Both the position numbers and the translations under genes were made by a program. Below, piece after piece: positions 8,150 to 18,149 of a stretch of DNA of 64,000 nucleotides. This stretch comes from Polynucleobacter sp. MWH-UH19D (lineage in GTDB: Bacteria > Pseudomonadota > Gammaproteobacteria > Burkholderiales > Burkholderiaceae). The stretch's first letter is position 1. Each line of letters begins with the position of its first letter. The stretch is taken from NCBI RefSeq assembly GCF_040409795.1, contig NZ_CP099571.1, positions 124,001 to 188,000 on the forward strand, written 5' to 3'. The notes under the pieces are model-generated. The model did no database searches and had not been told where the DNA came from. It saw only the letters and a list, made by a program, of their open reading frames with translations.

Positions 8150-9955
8150 TTACTCAGAAAGACCAGTGGAAGGGTTAATGGTGCAAGCGGGGCTGAGATC
8201 GTATTGCACTGGGAGTTGTGTGGGGCGCAACACTAAGATTCGTTCGTGCTCAAGATCATCCCGATAAAAACAAATAGAGATATTTTGATTCTCTGTCAGG
8301 CTGCTAAGCACCTTATCCCAGCGACCACTGGTGATGCGCTGACCATTCATGCTTGCCAAGAGGTCGCCTGCTGCTAATCCAGCCTCTTGAGTAGCACCGC
8401 CATCTAAGACATGGGTAATTTTAAGCCAGCCATTTGCATCAGAATGGCGTAATCCAAGTTGAAGCCTGATCTTCTCTAACTTTGTCTGCGCTTTCAAACT
8501 GACAGACACTACTTTTGACGAGATCCACTTCTGCAGCGGAATATCTTCAGTGCCATATACATAGCGTGATTTAAAGTCGCCCCATATCTTTTGAAACCTA
8601 CTACCAAGCAGTTTCTCCAAAAGCATATCTAAACCTTGTTCGGCAATGCCATCAAAAGTTAAGCCATGCATTTGCCAAATCAGGCGCATTAAATCATCCA
8701 ATGATTTTTTGTTTTTAGAAAATGTACGAATTTGTAAATCTAATCCAAGTGCTAGCAATGCGCCTTTGCCGTAGTAACTCACCACAGCATTGGGTGTGTT
8801 TTCATCGGCTTGATAGTATTTTGTCCAAGCATCAAAAGAGCTATCGGCTAGACTTTGTTTAAGTCTTCCTGGTCCGCGCAGAACGCTATTCCAATTGTTG
8901 CTCACCAACTGAAGATATTGTTCTAGATTAATTCGTTTACTTCTGAAGAGCTGAAGATCGTCATAGTAGCTAGTAAAGCCTTCAAACAGCCAAAGCAATT
9001 GCGTGTGGTTACTTTGTTGTAGATCGTAGGGTTGGAAAGCCTTGGGCTGAATGCGTTTTACCAGCCATGCATGAAAATACTCATGACTGCATAGACCTAG
9101 AAATTCACGATAAGCAGTTTCATCTAACGGAATCTGTTTTTGTGGGATTTGGTCTCTGCGGCAAAGTAGAGCGGTGCTATTTTGATGTTCAAGCCCACCG
9201 TAGCCATTGAGTACTGCATTAACTAGAAAAAGATAGTTGGTGAATGGCGCCTTTTTTGTTTTGGGCTCAAAAAAATTGATAGTGCTCGAACAAATTGCTT
9301 GTAGATCGTTCGCTAAACGGGCGGCATCAACAGGGTGTAAACATCCTTGTATAGCCATGCTATGCGGAACATTGTTTGAACTCCAATGAATGACTTGGAA
9401 TTCACCCATGGCAACTGGATGATCAATTAAATCGTCAAAACTTTTGGCTAAGTAAAAACCAAATCCACGATCATCCGTTTTTACTTGTTGCAAGCTGGTC
9501 TGTATTGTCCAGTGCTCAGTAGAGGCGTCATCGGGAGCCGTAATTGCAAGCGAGCAAGGTATATGTTCTTGACCAGCAACCGCAAGACACACACTAGTGG
9601 AATTAAAGAATCCGCGTTCAGTATCTATATATGCCGCTCTGACCGAGTTATCAAATGCATATACCGTTGTAAGAATGTCAACTGGTTCATTGATATCTAC
9701 AGGTAAACGCCACTGATTATTATCGATGCGATCAAGAGTGAATTTCTTTTTGCTTGAAGCACCAAAAGCTTCAATATGTTCAATATGTTTGGAAAAATCT
9801 CGAATTAAATAACTACCAGGAATCCATGCTGCCATTTTTACCACTTGCCCTTGGGGGCTTGGGTTGGCAATGTGTAGCTTTACCTTGAAGCGATGGCCGT
9901 GTAGGTCTGCAGGCCATACGGTGTATTGAATTGCTGGCAGATCAGATTTATTCAT
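8150..9955 (-). CDS. M61-family metallopeptidase with C-terminal PDZ domain
   Basis: 601 residues from an ATG at 9955, preferred over an upstream in-frame start at 10000 because an AAGAAG site lies just before it and it avoids overlapping dsbC. The zinc site is HEYFH (291-295) with the third ligand in FEGFTSYYD (Glu325), preceded by the GGLEH exopeptidase-type loop (253-257). These are hallmarks of the glycyl-aminopeptidase (M61) family. A PDZ domain (about 500-590, with a GLAAGD loop) follows and may bind peptide termini. No signal peptide is seen, so it is probably cytoplasmic. Its physiological substrate is unknown. Confidence 0.9.
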   Translation of the reverse strand: MNKSDLPAIQYTVWPADLHGHRFKVKLHIANPSPQGQVVKMAAWIPGSYLIRDFSKHIEHIEAFGASSKKKFTLDRIDNNQWRLPVDINEPVDILTTVYAFDNSVRAAYIDTERGFFNSTSVCLAVAGQEHIPCSLAITAPDDASTEHWTIQTSLQQVKTDDRGFGFYLAKSFDDLIDHPVAMGEFQVIHWSSNNVPHSMAIQGCLHPVDAARLANDLQAICSSTINFFEPKTKKAPFTNYLFLVNAVLNGYGGLEHQNSTALLCRRDQIPQKQIPLDETAYREFLGLCSHEYFHAWLVKRIQPKAFQPYDLQQSNHTQLLWLFEGFTSYYDDLQLFRSKRINLEQYLQLVSNNWNSVLRGPGRLKQSLADSSFDAWTKYYQADENTPNAVVSYYGKGALLALGLDLQIRTFSKNKKSLDDLMRLIWQMHGLTFDGIAEQGLDMLLEKLLGSRFQKIWGDFKSRYVYGTEDIPLQKWISSKVVSVSLKAQTKLEKIRLQLGLRHSDANGWLKITHVLDGGATQEAGLAAGDLLASMNGQRITSGRWDKVLSSLTENQNISICFYRDDLEHERILVLRPTQLPVQYDLSPACTINPSTGLSE

Positions 9956-9965
9956 CAGCTTCTTC

Positions 9966-10706
9966 TTATTTGAGCGAATTAAATTTTTTCTCAATATCAC
10001 TTACTTGAACTGCACCAGGAAAGCGACTGCCATCGGTAAAGAAAAGTGTTGGAGTGCCAGTAATGCCATAGGCTTTTGCAAACGCCAAATTTTTATCTAA
10101 AGGGTTGTTGCAGTCATTTTTACCAGCTGGCACAGTTCCATTGATCATCCAATCTATGTAGCTCTTATATGGATCAGTACTGCACCAGATTTGTTTAGAT
10201 TTTTGAGCTGAGTCTGGTGACAAAATGGGAATGAGATAAGTGTAGATGGTGACGTTATCGAGTTGCTGCAAAGATTTTTCTAATCGTTTGCAATAGCCGC
10301 AGTTTGGGTCAGAAAATATCGCTAATTGGCGTTGACCATTGCCGCGGACCGTCTTTAATGCATTAGCTTGATTTAAGTCAGTCCATTTAATGCGATTGAG
10401 ATCGGCTTGTCTTTGCTCTGTAATATTTTTACCAGAGGCAAGCTCAATAATTTCGCCCTGAATTAGATATTTACCGGAAGAGTCTGTGTAGAAAATTTCA
10501 TTACCAACGAGAATTTCATACAGGCCGGATACAGGTGCTGCTGTAACGCTACGTACTTTTGCGTTAGAGCCAAGTTTCTTTTGAATCTCGGTTTTAATTT
10601 GTTGCTCTGTTTGCGCCAAAACAGGCTTTATAGTGACAAAGCTTATGCAAAGTAGTCCAACTATAAGTGCGACAGAAGATGGCAAACTAGACTTTAATTT
10701 ATTCAA
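9966..10706 (-). CDS. dsbC: DsbC-type periplasmic thiol:disulfide isomerase
   Basis: 246 residues. A signal peptide (about 1-31, hydrophobic core ending AQT) leads to a short N-terminal dimerisation domain and a thioredoxin-fold domain with active site CGYC (136-139). A second cysteine pair follows. DsbC shuffles wrong disulfides in the periplasm and is kept reduced by DsbD. No ATG is available; two in-frame TTG codons occur at 10712 and 10706. I chose 10706 because AGGAG lies 9 bases before it, against 3 for the other. Either start overlaps the end of the upstream hydroxylase gene by 8-14 bases, so translation is probably coupled. Confidence 0.92.
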   Translation of the reverse strand: MNKLKSSLPSSVALIVGLLCISFVTIKPVLAQTEQQIKTEIQKKLGSNAKVRSVTAAPVSGLYEILVGNEIFYTDSSGKYLIQGEIIELASGKNITEQRQADLNRIKWTDLNQANALKTVRGNGQRQLAIFSDPNCGYCKRLEKSLQQLDNVTIYTYLIPILSPDSAQKSKQIWCSTDPYKSYIDWMINGTVPAGKNDCNNPLDKNLAFAKAYGITGTPTLFFTDGSRFPGAVQVSDIEKKFNSLK

Positions 10707-11973
10707 AATCAATTTCTCCTAGTGCGCGTTCTATAAGGCGCCGTTTAATGAAGTGACTCTTATTTACCAAGCCAAGACCCCAATTACGCAATTGCTTTTC
10801 TGTAGTACTAGTTCCGGAAAATAGTTTTTTCAACTTATCCGTCACCCACAATAGCGCATTGGTGTCACCCTGCCTTTGGCGTTCGTAACGACGGAGCAAA
10901 GTTAAGTCGTTTAATTTGCGAAAAGGCTCGCGCTTGCTAATAATATTGAGCAAGACAGCTACATCCCTTAATCCGAGATTGAGACCTTGACCCGCTAAGG
11001 GATGCATTACATGTGCAGCGTCCCCAATGAGGGCCACTTGAGGATTGGCTTCTGGGCCAATAAAACGTGTGGCTCGAATTTTGCGTAGCGGAAAAGCAGC
11101 AGGTGTGGAGTTGAGGGTAAGTTCACCCAGTTGTTTTTCTATAGCGCTATTGGCAATGAATGAAAAACGTTCTTGCCATTGAGATGGATTCAGTTGCAAA
11201 AGCTCTGATGCATTTTCAGGGCTGGTTGACCAGACCATCGATACTTGTTTATTTGGCAAAGGTAACATCGCCACAATATCTCCGCCAGGTAAAAACCATT
11301 GGAAGGCCGTTTCAAGATGAGGGTAAGTGCAAATCCAGTTTGCAACGACTGCAGTTTGCAAATAGCTTTCTTCGCTGGCGGTAATGCCGATCGCTGAGCG
11401 GATAGGTGAGTTTGCCCCATCCGCCGCGACAACTAATTGGGCATGAATAACCTCACCATTTTTTAGATGTAAGGTACTGCCCTGAGTGTTCACTTCAATT
11501 TTTTCAACGGCATCGTTAATGCGTTCGAGCTTGTTCTGAAAGCGACTTGCTTGATCAAGCGTATGCTCGATTAAATTTGACTCACCGATCCAAGCAAGTT
11601 GTGAAGTGCCAGCCTCAAATGCAGAGAGATGCAGTTGATCATTTCTTTCTCCGCGATCGCCATAGATGCGCATATCTCGCACAACTTGCAGGCGACTATG
11701 GTCGAGGGCATCCCATATTTGCAGGTGAGCCAGTAACTTCTGGGTGCTTGGTGAAAAGGCATAGATTCTTTGCCCCCACTGACTGCCTTGAGGTGCAGGG
11801 GTAGGGCTTCCTAAATCTGGGGCAATTTCTGCAGTGGTTAATCCCAGCTGGGCTAAGCCGAGGGCGCACGCTTTGCCAGCTATGCCTCCGCCTACTACGG
11901 CGACATCTACGGACCGTACTTGAGAGGGATTTAGCGGTTTTTTAGAGGAATGGGATTGTTGTACTTCTGACAT
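10699..11973 (-). CDS. UbiH/UbiF/Coq6-family FAD-dependent aromatic hydroxylase
   Basis: 424 residues. The FAD dinucleotide-binding fold opens with GGGIAGKACALGL (about 28-40), and the second FAD motif is GDAAHVMHPLAGQGLN near 315, which is specific to the flavin hydroxylases of ubiquinone synthesis. It hydroxylates the aromatic ring of a prenylated intermediate at the membrane using O2 and NADPH. Which ring position it modifies (UbiH, UbiI or UbiF role) cannot be told from sequence. coq7, encoding another ring hydroxylase of the pathway, is at 27205, so a Coq7-type C6 step is covered elsewhere and this one more likely acts at C1 or C5. It diverges from ychF over 40 bases. Confidence 0.9.
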   Translation of the reverse strand: MSEVQQSHSSKKPLNPSQVRSVDVAVVGGGIAGKACALGLAQLGLTTAEIAPDLGSPTPAPQGSQWGQRIYAFSPSTQKLLAHLQIWDALDHSRLQVVRDMRIYGDRGERNDQLHLSAFEAGTSQLAWIGESNLIEHTLDQASRFQNKLERINDAVEKIEVNTQGSTLHLKNGEVIHAQLVVAADGANSPIRSAIGITASEESYLQTAVVANWICTYPHLETAFQWFLPGGDIVAMLPLPNKQVSMVWSTSPENASELLQLNPSQWQERFSFIANSAIEKQLGELTLNSTPAAFPLRKIRATRFIGPEANPQVALIGDAAHVMHPLAGQGLNLGLRDVAVLLNIISKREPFRKLNDLTLLRRYERQRQGDTNALLWVTDKLKKLFSGTSTTEKQLRNWGLGLVNKSHFIKRRLIERALGEIDFE

Positions 11974-12013
11974 AGCTCGATGATATCGAAACCAGCCCCA
12001 TTACAATATGGGC

Positions 12014-13108
12014 ATGTCTTTGAAATGTGGCATCGTCGGCCTGCCTAATGTCGGCAAATCTACCCTCTTTAATGCGCTTACCAAGGCTGGAATCGCAGCA
12101 GAAAACTATCCTTTTTGCACGATTGAGCCCAATGTTGGCGTGGTGGAGGTTCCTGACCCTCGCTTGGCTGCCTTAGCTGAGATCGTCAAGCCCGAGCGCA
12201 TTTTGCCTGCGGCAGTCGAGTTTGTGGACATTGCAGGCTTGGTAGCGGGCGCCTCTAAAGGCGAAGGACTGGGTAATCAATTTTTGGCCAATATTCGTGA
12301 AACGGACGCCATTACCCATGTGGTGCGTTGCTTCGAAGATCCTAACGTGATTCACGTTGCAGGCAAGATTGACCCTATTGCGGACATTGGTGTTATAGAT
12401 ACCGAGTTGGCGCTTTCAGATTTGGCCACAGTTGAAAAAACGCTTGCTCGTTCAAGCAAGGCAGCTAAGTCTGGAAATGACAAAGAAGCAGCCGCTTTGG
12501 TTTCGGTGCTTACTAAAGTACAAGCCCATTTAGATTCTGCCCAACCAGTACGTAGTCTAAGTTTGACCGACGAGGAAAAAGTATTAATTAAGCCGCTTTG
12601 CTTAATCACCGCTAAGCCTGCAATGTATGTGGCTAACGTCAAGGAAGATGGTTTTGAAAATAACCCTCACCTAGAGGCCGTGAAACAACATGCCGCCAAA
12701 GAGAGAGCGCCAGTAGTGGCAGTATGTGCTGCTATTGAGGCTGAGATCGCAGATTTGGACGACGCTGATAAATCAGCATTCTTGGCTGATCTGGGTATGG
12801 ATGAGCCAGGTTTAGATCGGGTGATTCGTGCTGGCTATGCACTTTTGGGATTGCATACTTACTTTACTGCGGGCGTTAAAGAAGTGCGGGCCTGGACAAT
12901 TCATCAGGGGGATACGGCACCAAAAGCAGCGGGCGTTATTCATACAGATTTTGAACGTGGATTTATTCGCGCACAAACTATTTCCTACGACGACTTTATT
13001 CAATATAAGGGTGAATCAGGCGCTAAAGAGGCTGGCAAAATGCGCGCCGAAGGTAAAGAGTATGTTGTTAAAGATGGCGATGTACTTAACTTCTTATTCA
13101 ATGTTTAA
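12014..13108 (+). CDS. ychF: Redox-regulated ATPase YchF (Obg-like)
   Basis: 364 residues from the ATG at 12014, matching the family length; an ATG six bases upstream is also in frame. It has a P-loop GLPNVGKST near the start and the YchF-specific NVKE in place of the GTPase NKxD, which gives ATP preference. A C-terminal TGS domain ends with [11 protein letters not shown]. It binds ribosomes and acts in stress and redox control in E. coli. A strong terminator follows the gene. Confidence 0.96.
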   Translation: MSLKCGIVGLPNVGKSTLFNALTKAGIAAENYPFCTIEPNVGVVEVPDPRLAALAEIVKPERILPAAVEFVDIAGLVAGASKGEGLGNQFLANIRETDAITHVVRCFEDPNVIHVAGKIDPIADIGVIDTELALSDLATVEKTLARSSKAAKSGNDKEAAALVSVLTKVQAHLDSAQPVRSLSLTDEEKVLIKPLCLITAKPAMYVANVKEDGFENNPHLEAVKQHAAKERAPVVAVCAAIEAEIADLDDADKSAFLADLGMDEPGLDRVIRAGYALLGLHTYFTAGVKEVRAWTIHQGDTAPKAAGVIHTDFERGFIRAQTISYDDFIQYKGESGAKEAGKMRAEGKEYVVKDGDVLNFLFNV

Positions 13109-13139
13109 GACCTGAAGTCTCGGCCTAGAGCAAAACAAA

Positions 13140-13167
13140 AACCCTGCTAAAACTAGCAGGGTTTTTT
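13140..13167. terminator. Intrinsic terminator between ychF and the wHTH gene, probably bidirectional
   Basis: A perfect 10-bp stem AACCCTGCTA / TAGCAGGGTT with a 4-base loop (13150-13153). On the plus strand it runs into TTTTTT for ychF. On the minus strand it runs into TTTTTGTTTTG for the convergent regulator gene. Confidence 0.92.
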
Positions 13168-13185
13168 GATTTCTAGCTTAATTTC

Positions 13186-13536
13186 TTAGGCTGATTTAAG
13201 TGCTTTCTCCAGGCATTTTGAGATGTCGTCATATCGTTTGATGGCGGCTTTAGTAGGAAGCACTTCTTTTTTGCGACCATCATCGTTTGATGCCATTTTG
13301 ATATAGCCCATCGCAGCAAGATTCTTGAGGCGCCCATGTAAAGTGGCTTGAGAGCCCAGCTCTGATAGTGAAATGAGATCCCCCACCAAGACTACTTGTT
13401 GTGCCTGTGCTGCGGTAACAATTTTGTCGAGCAAACTTTTTTCAAGCGCATCCAGCTTCTTGCCGGGATTCATTCGATCAAGTGCGTCAATTAAATTTAA
13501 GAAGCGAAGATAAGCAGACGGCTTTTCAGTTGGCAT
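13186..13536 (-). CDS. Small winged-helix (MarR-like) DNA-binding regulator
   Basis: 116 residues. The central part (about 28-95) reads as a winged helix-turn-helix: LLDKIV, a helix ending in LISLSELGSQATLHGRLKNLAAMGY (positioning and recognition helices), then a basic wing with DDGRKKEVLPT, the usual MarR pattern. It diverges over 104 bases from the membrane protein gene at 13641, a common arrangement for a regulator and its target, though no operator could be picked out. Ligand and regulon unknown. Confidence 0.7.
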   Translation of the reverse strand: MPTEKPSAYLRFLNLIDALDRMNPGKKLDALEKSLLDKIVTAAQAQQVVLVGDLISLSELGSQATLHGRLKNLAAMGYIKMASNDDGRKKEVLPTKAAIKRYDDISKCLEKALKSA

Positions 13537-13640
13537 AAATCAGATAATAAATTATTAGCTCTTAGGATAATGCCATTCTATTCCTAATTTGTAGCAGTTG
13601 CTATTGACTTTAGTCACAACAATCATCAACACTGACAATA

Positions 13641-14231
13641 ATGTCAAATTTACTGTCAACTTATGCGCATTTCACAATGCTTATGCGTACAGGAACGATG
13701 AATGTAATCATCAGTGTATTTGCATACACACTTCTTTTTTATATCAATAGCTGGATAACTACTGAATTGGTGTTTGGGCTTGGCGTGAATTGGATTTACT
13801 TGCCAGCAGGCTTGCGATTATTTCTAACTTTGATATTTGGCTTACCAGGTGCGATAGGCATTGCAATAGCCTCGACTTTAATCAGTTATTACGGCGAGTT
13901 GTCATCAGATCTTGCGATTTGTATTGGCACGGGATTGATTTCTGGATTCGCTCCATACCTCGCCAGAATATTTGTCTTTAGCAATGTGAAGTTGGAGTCT
14001 GATTTAAGTAATCTGAATCTGCAAAAATTATTACTTTGTATTGTGATTTACGCTTTGATGAGTGCTGGCTTACATCAATATTGGTATGCCACCGTTGGGC
14101 TTGAAAACACCGGAAGTGTAAATCATTTCGCAGTCATGGCTATTGGCGATGTAATGGGGTCTATCTTACTCATTGCCTTAATAAAGTCCGGCTTAGACCT
14201 ATTGAGGCGATTTAGAAGAATAGATCGCTAA
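13641..14231 (+). CDS. Integral membrane protein, weakly MASE1-like, function unknown
   Basis: Up to 196 residues with five or six predicted membrane helices and no soluble domain except a short basic tail ([10 protein letters not shown]). A loop after helix 2 reads [19 protein letters not shown], resembling the W-x-P-x-G pattern of MASE1 sensory membrane domains, but no kinase, GGDEF or other output domain follows. The start is uncertain: the ATG at 13641 has no ribosome binding site, whereas the in-frame ATG at 13698 has AGGA close upstream. The 3' end overlaps the convergent trpC by 20 bases. Confidence 0.65.
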   Translation: MSNLLSTYAHFTMLMRTGTMNVIISVFAYTLLFYINSWITTELVFGLGVNWIYLPAGLRLFLTLIFGLPGAIGIAIASTLISYYGELSSDLAICIGTGLISGFAPYLARIFVFSNVKLESDLSNLNLQKLLLCIVIYALMSAGLHQYWYATVGLENTGSVNHFAVMAIGDVMGSILLIALIKSGLDLLRRFRRIDR

Positions 14232-15015
14232 GTGCCTTGCCTGGATCGGCGCTACGCATGAAAGCCTCGCCAACTAAGAAGGCATTTACGCTATTACTAC
14301 GCATCAGTTGCACATCTTCGCGACTCAATATTCCAGATTCAGTAACCAAAATTTTGTTCTTGGGTATTGAAGGTAAAAGTGATAGGGTAGTTTGCAGCGT
14401 TACCTCAAATGTTTTGAGATTGCGGTTGTTGATTCCAAGGAGTGGAGTCTTTAATTCAAGCGCTTGCTCAAGTTCAGCTGCATCATGAACCTCCACCAAT
14501 ACGTCTAAGCCAAGCTCGTGAGCGCAAGCTTCAAGCTCTTTCATTTGGTTAAGCTCAAGACAGGCAACGATTAACAAAATTGCGTCTGCACCAATCGCTC
14601 GAGCTTCATAGATTTGATAGGGATCAATCGTAAAATCTTTGCGTAAAACCGGTATGTTGCAAGCGCCCCGAGCTTCTTGTAGGTAAGCATTGCTCCCTTG
14701 GAAATAATCCACATCGGTCAATACGGATAAACAGGCTGATCCATGTTTTTCATAGGACTTAGCAATTTCAGCGGGAATGAAGTGCTCGCGCAGAATGCCC
14801 TTGCTTGGGCTTGCTTTTTTAATCTCAGTAATGACCCCTGCATTACCTGCGGCAATTTTTTGTTCAATGGCACGAATAAAGCCACGCGGTTTTAGTTGTG
14901 GATCTTGATTATTAGCGTGAGCTTTTTCACGCTGACTTGCAAGTGAAATGCTCTTTAAGTTGTTGGCGACTTCAATTTTTTTAGTCGCAACAATTTTTTC
15001 TAGGATATCGCTCAT
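14212..15015 (-). CDS. trpC: Indole-3-glycerol phosphate synthase
   Basis: 267 residues, a monofunctional TIM barrel (not fused to TrpF). It closes the ring of CdRP to indole-3-glycerol phosphate. Conserved motifs include [10 protein letters not shown] (catalytic Lys of the phosphate/substrate site), VLRKDF, and near the end VTESGI and FLVGEAFM for phosphate binding. It is the last gene of the rpe-trpEGDC run, 33 bases after trpD, and convergent with the membrane protein gene. trpF, trpB and trpA are not in this window. Confidence 0.97.
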   Translation of the reverse strand: MSDILEKIVATKKIEVANNLKSISLASQREKAHANNQDPQLKPRGFIRAIEQKIAAGNAGVITEIKKASPSKGILREHFIPAEIAKSYEKHGSACLSVLTDVDYFQGSNAYLQEARGACNIPVLRKDFTIDPYQIYEARAIGADAILLIVACLELNQMKELEACAHELGLDVLVEVHDAAELEQALELKTPLLGINNRNLKTFEVTLQTTLSLLPSIPKNKILVTESGILSREDVQLMRSNSVNAFLVGEAFMRSADPGKALSDLFF

Positions 15016-15048
15016 GAAACAAAGGTAATTAAATAATGAATGAGGAAA

Positions 15049-16074
15049 TCATTTGGATTGAGTGGACGCAACAAATGCATCCAATTTTTGACGGGCAGCA
15101 CCAGAGCTAATTGCTGCTTTGGCTTTGGTGATGCCACTGGCGATATCTGGGGCTATCCCTGCTACATAAAGCGTAGCCCCTGCATTTAAGCAAACAATAT
15201 CGCTTGCTGGGCCTGGTTTGTTATCAATTACATCAAGCATAATTTTCTTCGACTCTTCAGCATTAGCCACTTTAAAACTATTAGTCGGGGCAATGTTCAA
15301 GCCAAAATCTTTTGGATGAATTTCGTATTCGCGTACGACCCCATCTTTTAATTCACCTACTAGGGTTGGACCTTCAAGAGAAATTTCATCTAGGCCATCA
15401 CGACCATAAACCACCAACGCATGGTCCATGCCTAGGGCTTGTAAGACTCTTGCCTGAATACCTACAAGATCTGGGTGAAATACACCCATCAAAATGCGCT
15501 TTGCATCAGCTGGATTGGTCAGCGGCCCCAGAATATTAAAAATGGTGCGTACGCCTAATTGTTTGCGAATAGGTACAACATTTTTCATTGCAGGGTGATG
15601 ATTGGGGGCAAACATAAAGCCAGCGCCAACAGTAGAAATGCATTTGGCAACTTGATCGGCAGAAAGTCCCAAATTAACACCTAATGCTTCTAGAACATCG
15701 GCACTACCTGATTTGCTGCTAACGCTGCGGTTGCCATGTTTGGCAATCTTTGCACCAGCAGCTGCCGCAACAAACATGGCCGCTGTAGAGATATTAAAAG
15801 TGTGAGCACCATCACCACCAGTGCCTACAACATCGACTAGATGCGAGCGATCTTCAACATTCACAGCTGTTGCAAACTCTCGCATGACTTTGGCTGCCGC
15901 GGCAATTTCACCAACGGTTTCTTTTTTGGTACGCAGAGCAACTAATAAGCCAGCAACTAATTCAGGCGCCATTTCACCGCTCATGATGAGGCGCATCATA
16001 TCGGTCATTTCATCATGAAAAAGTTCACGATGTTCGATACAGCGTTGCAGTGCTTCTTGTGGAGTAATTGACAT
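15049..16074 (-). CDS. trpD: Anthranilate phosphoribosyltransferase
   Basis: 341 residues. It transfers phosphoribose from PRPP to anthranilate. The PRPP-binding [14 protein letters not shown] and the [21 protein letters not shown] stretch are both intact. It is monofunctional, lying 22 bases after trpG and 33 before trpC. Confidence 0.97.
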   Translation of the reverse strand: MSITPQEALQRCIEHRELFHDEMTDMMRLIMSGEMAPELVAGLLVALRTKKETVGEIAAAAKVMREFATAVNVEDRSHLVDVVGTGGDGAHTFNISTAAMFVAAAAGAKIAKHGNRSVSSKSGSADVLEALGVNLGLSADQVAKCISTVGAGFMFAPNHHPAMKNVVPIRKQLGVRTIFNILGPLTNPADAKRILMGVFHPDLVGIQARVLQALGMDHALVVYGRDGLDEISLEGPTLVGELKDGVVREYEIHPKDFGLNIAPTNSFKVANAEESKKIMLDVIDNKPGPASDIVCLNAGATLYVAGIAPDIASGITKAKAAISSGAARQKLDAFVASTQSK

Positions 16075-16096
16075 AGTGCTTACCGAGGTTTCTTAA

Positions 16097-16660
16097 TTAC
16101 ATTTGCAAAAAATTCTTGAGCAGGGCGTGACCATGCTCAGAGAGGATGGACTCCGGGTGAAACTGAACCCCTTCAACAGCCATCTCACGATGTCTTACGC
16201 CCATAATCTCCCCATCTGAAGAAGTAGCAGTTACCTCCAAGCATGCTGGAATTGAACTTTTTTCAATGGCTAGTGAGTGATAGCGCGTCACTTTAAATGG
16301 ATTGGGTAAGTTTTGAAAAACACCGACACCAGTATGATGAATGTCATCAGTTTTGCCGTGCATCACTTTTTGAGCGCGAATGACTTTACCGCCAAATGCT
16401 TCACCAATAGCTTGGTGACCAAGGCATACCCCGAGAATAGGAAGCTTGCCAGCAAATTGCTTAATGGTCTCAACAGAGATGCCGGCCTCAGTAGGGCTGC
16501 AGGGTCCAGGAGAAATGCAAATGCGCGAAGGATTTAACTTGGCGATATCAGCAACGGCAATCTCATCATTACGAAAGACTTTGACCTCTTCACCTAATTC
16601 TGCAAAGTACTGCACAAGGTTGTAGGTGAATGAATCGTAGTTATCAATCATTAGGAGCAT
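16097..16660 (-). CDS. trpG: Anthranilate synthase component II (glutamine amidotransferase)
   Basis: 187 residues from the ATG at 16660, chosen because AGGAGG lies 5 bases before it. The frame is open farther upstream (to 16756) but that part overlaps trpE and is unlike the family. It is a class I amidotransferase with nucleophile Cys79 (GVCLGHQ) and the His168/Glu170 pair in QFHPES. It feeds ammonia to TrpE and may also serve aminodeoxychorismate synthase, as TrpG does in several bacteria. It overlaps the trpE end by 17 bases, which suits coupled synthesis of the two subunits. Confidence 0.95.
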   Translation of the reverse strand: MLLMIDNYDSFTYNLVQYFAELGEEVKVFRNDEIAVADIAKLNPSRICISPGPCSPTEAGISVETIKQFAGKLPILGVCLGHQAIGEAFGGKVIRAQKVMHGKTDDIHHTGVGVFQNLPNPFKVTRYHSLAIEKSSIPACLEVTATSSDGEIMGVRHREMAVEGVQFHPESILSEHGHALLKNFLQM

Positions 16661-18149
16661 CAAGTCCTCCTTGAACCAAATCAGCTGCTGTGAGCACGGC
16701 ACGCGCCTTGGCTTCAGTTTCTTTCCATTCGGCTGTAGGATCTGAGTCGGCAACAACGCCTGCGCCAGCTTGGGAATGCAACATGCCTTCTCGAATCACG
16801 CCAGTGCGAATTGCAATCGCTACATCCATATCGCCTGAGAATGACAGGTAACCTACGGCACCACCATAAACGCCACGTTTCACAATTTCCATTTCATCAA
16901 TGATTTCCATTGCGCGAATTTTGGGTGCCCCAGATAAAGTGCCTGCTGGGAATGTCGCTCTTAGTACATCCATATTGCTCATATTGTCTAGAAGATCACC
17001 TTCAACTGAGCTCACAATGTGTTGTACATGTGAGTACTTTTCAATTGACATCGAATCTGTGACTTTGACTGAACCAGTCTTTGCAATGCGTCCGACATCA
17101 TTGCGCGCCAGATCGATCAACATGACGTGCTCCGCAATTTCTTTGGGGTCAGCCAAGAGTTCTTTAGCTAGTCGCTCATCTTCCTCTAGGTTTGCCCCAC
17201 GAGGACGTGTGCCAGCCAATGGGCGAATGGTCACAATCTTTTCTGCGGCACGTTTATCTTGGCGAACCAGGATCTCAGGAGAAGAGCCCACAATCTGCAG
17301 ATCGCCAAAGTCATAAAAATACATATAGGGCGATGGGTTGAGTGAGCGCAATGCCCTGTATAGAGATAAGGGTGAATCTGCAAATGGCTTGCTAATACGC
17401 TGGCCTATAACCACCTGCATGCAGTCACCAGCCAAAATATATTCTTTGGTTTTGCGTACTGCATCTTCAAAATTAGTGGCTTTAAATTTGCGAATTAACT
17501 CAGTTTTTGTGCTTGCCAATGAGGGCGGCATGCTAACTTGTTTGCTAAGACATGCAAGTAATTCTTTGAGGCGTACTTGCGCCTTTTCATAGCTGTCAGT
17601 AATACTAGGGTCAGCATAAACAATGAAATAAATTTTGCCTGCAACATTATCGATCACAGCTAACTCTTCAGTCAGCATGAGTTGAATATCTGGCACGCCC
17701 AGTTCATCGGGTAAATCATATTTAGCCAAACGTGATTCGATATAACGAACGGTATCGTAGCCAAAATATCCGGCTAAGCCACCGCAAAAGCGTGGGAGCC
17801 CCGCTTGTACTGCAACTTTAAATCTCTTGAAATACGCGTCAACGAAATCTAGCGGGTTATCTGTGTTGGTTTCAACTACTTTGCCATCTGTGACAACTTC
17901 ATTGAGTGGTTTTAATGGCGTACCAACAGTACGAACAATCGTCTTTGCAGGCAGACCAATAAAGGAGAAGCGACCAAAGCGCTCACCTCCTAAAACTGAC
18001 TCAAGAAGGTAAGTATTTTTGCTGCCAAATGCTTGGCTAAGTTTGACGTAGAGTGATAGCGGGGTTTCTAAATCAGCCAGCACCTCTTTGACAAGAGGAA
18101 TTCGATTGAAACCCTGCTTCGCTAGGGCATTAAATTCTTCGCGCAGCAT
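16644..18149 (-). CDS. trpE: Anthranilate synthase component I
   Basis: 501 residues. It converts chorismate plus ammonia to anthranilate. The N-terminal [16 protein letters not shown] carries the LLES element of the tryptophan feedback site, with the NPSPYMYF segment that completes it. The chorismate-binding core has the [21 protein letters not shown] and [16 protein letters not shown] motifs. Its ATG overlaps the rpe stop codon by one base (TAATG). No leader peptide or attenuator can be placed at the 5' end because rpe is directly upstream. Confidence 0.97.
   Translation of the reverse strand: MLREEFNALAKQGFNRIPLVKEVLADLETPLSLYVKLSQAFGSKNTYLLESVLGGERFGRFSFIGLPAKTIVRTVGTPLKPLNEVVTDGKVVETNTDNPLDFVDAYFKRFKVAVQAGLPRFCGGLAGYFGYDTVRYIESRLAKYDLPDELGVPDIQLMLTEELAVIDNVAGKIYFIVYADPSITDSYEKAQVRLKELLACLSKQVSMPPSLASTKTELIRKFKATNFEDAVRKTKEYILAGDCMQVVIGQRISKPFADSPLSLYRALRSLNPSPYMYFYDFGDLQIVGSSPEILVRQDKRAAEKIVTIRPLAGTRPRGANLEEDERLAKELLADPKEIAEHVMLIDLARNDVGRIAKTGSVKVTDSMSIEKYSHVQHIVSSVEGDLLDNMSNMDVLRATFPAGTLSGAPKIRAMEIIDEMEIVKRGVYGGAVGYLSFSGDMDVAIAIRTGVIREGMLHSQAGAGVVADSDPTAEWKETEAKARAVLTAADLVQGGLDAPND

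Noticed and set aside
16661..16756. Upstream extension of trpG
   Set aside because: Overlaps trpE; AGGAGG is correctly placed for the ATG at 16660.
16900..17316. 138-codon plus-strand frame opposite trpE
   Set aside because: Antisense shadow of a well-conserved gene, no ribosome binding site or recognisable domain.
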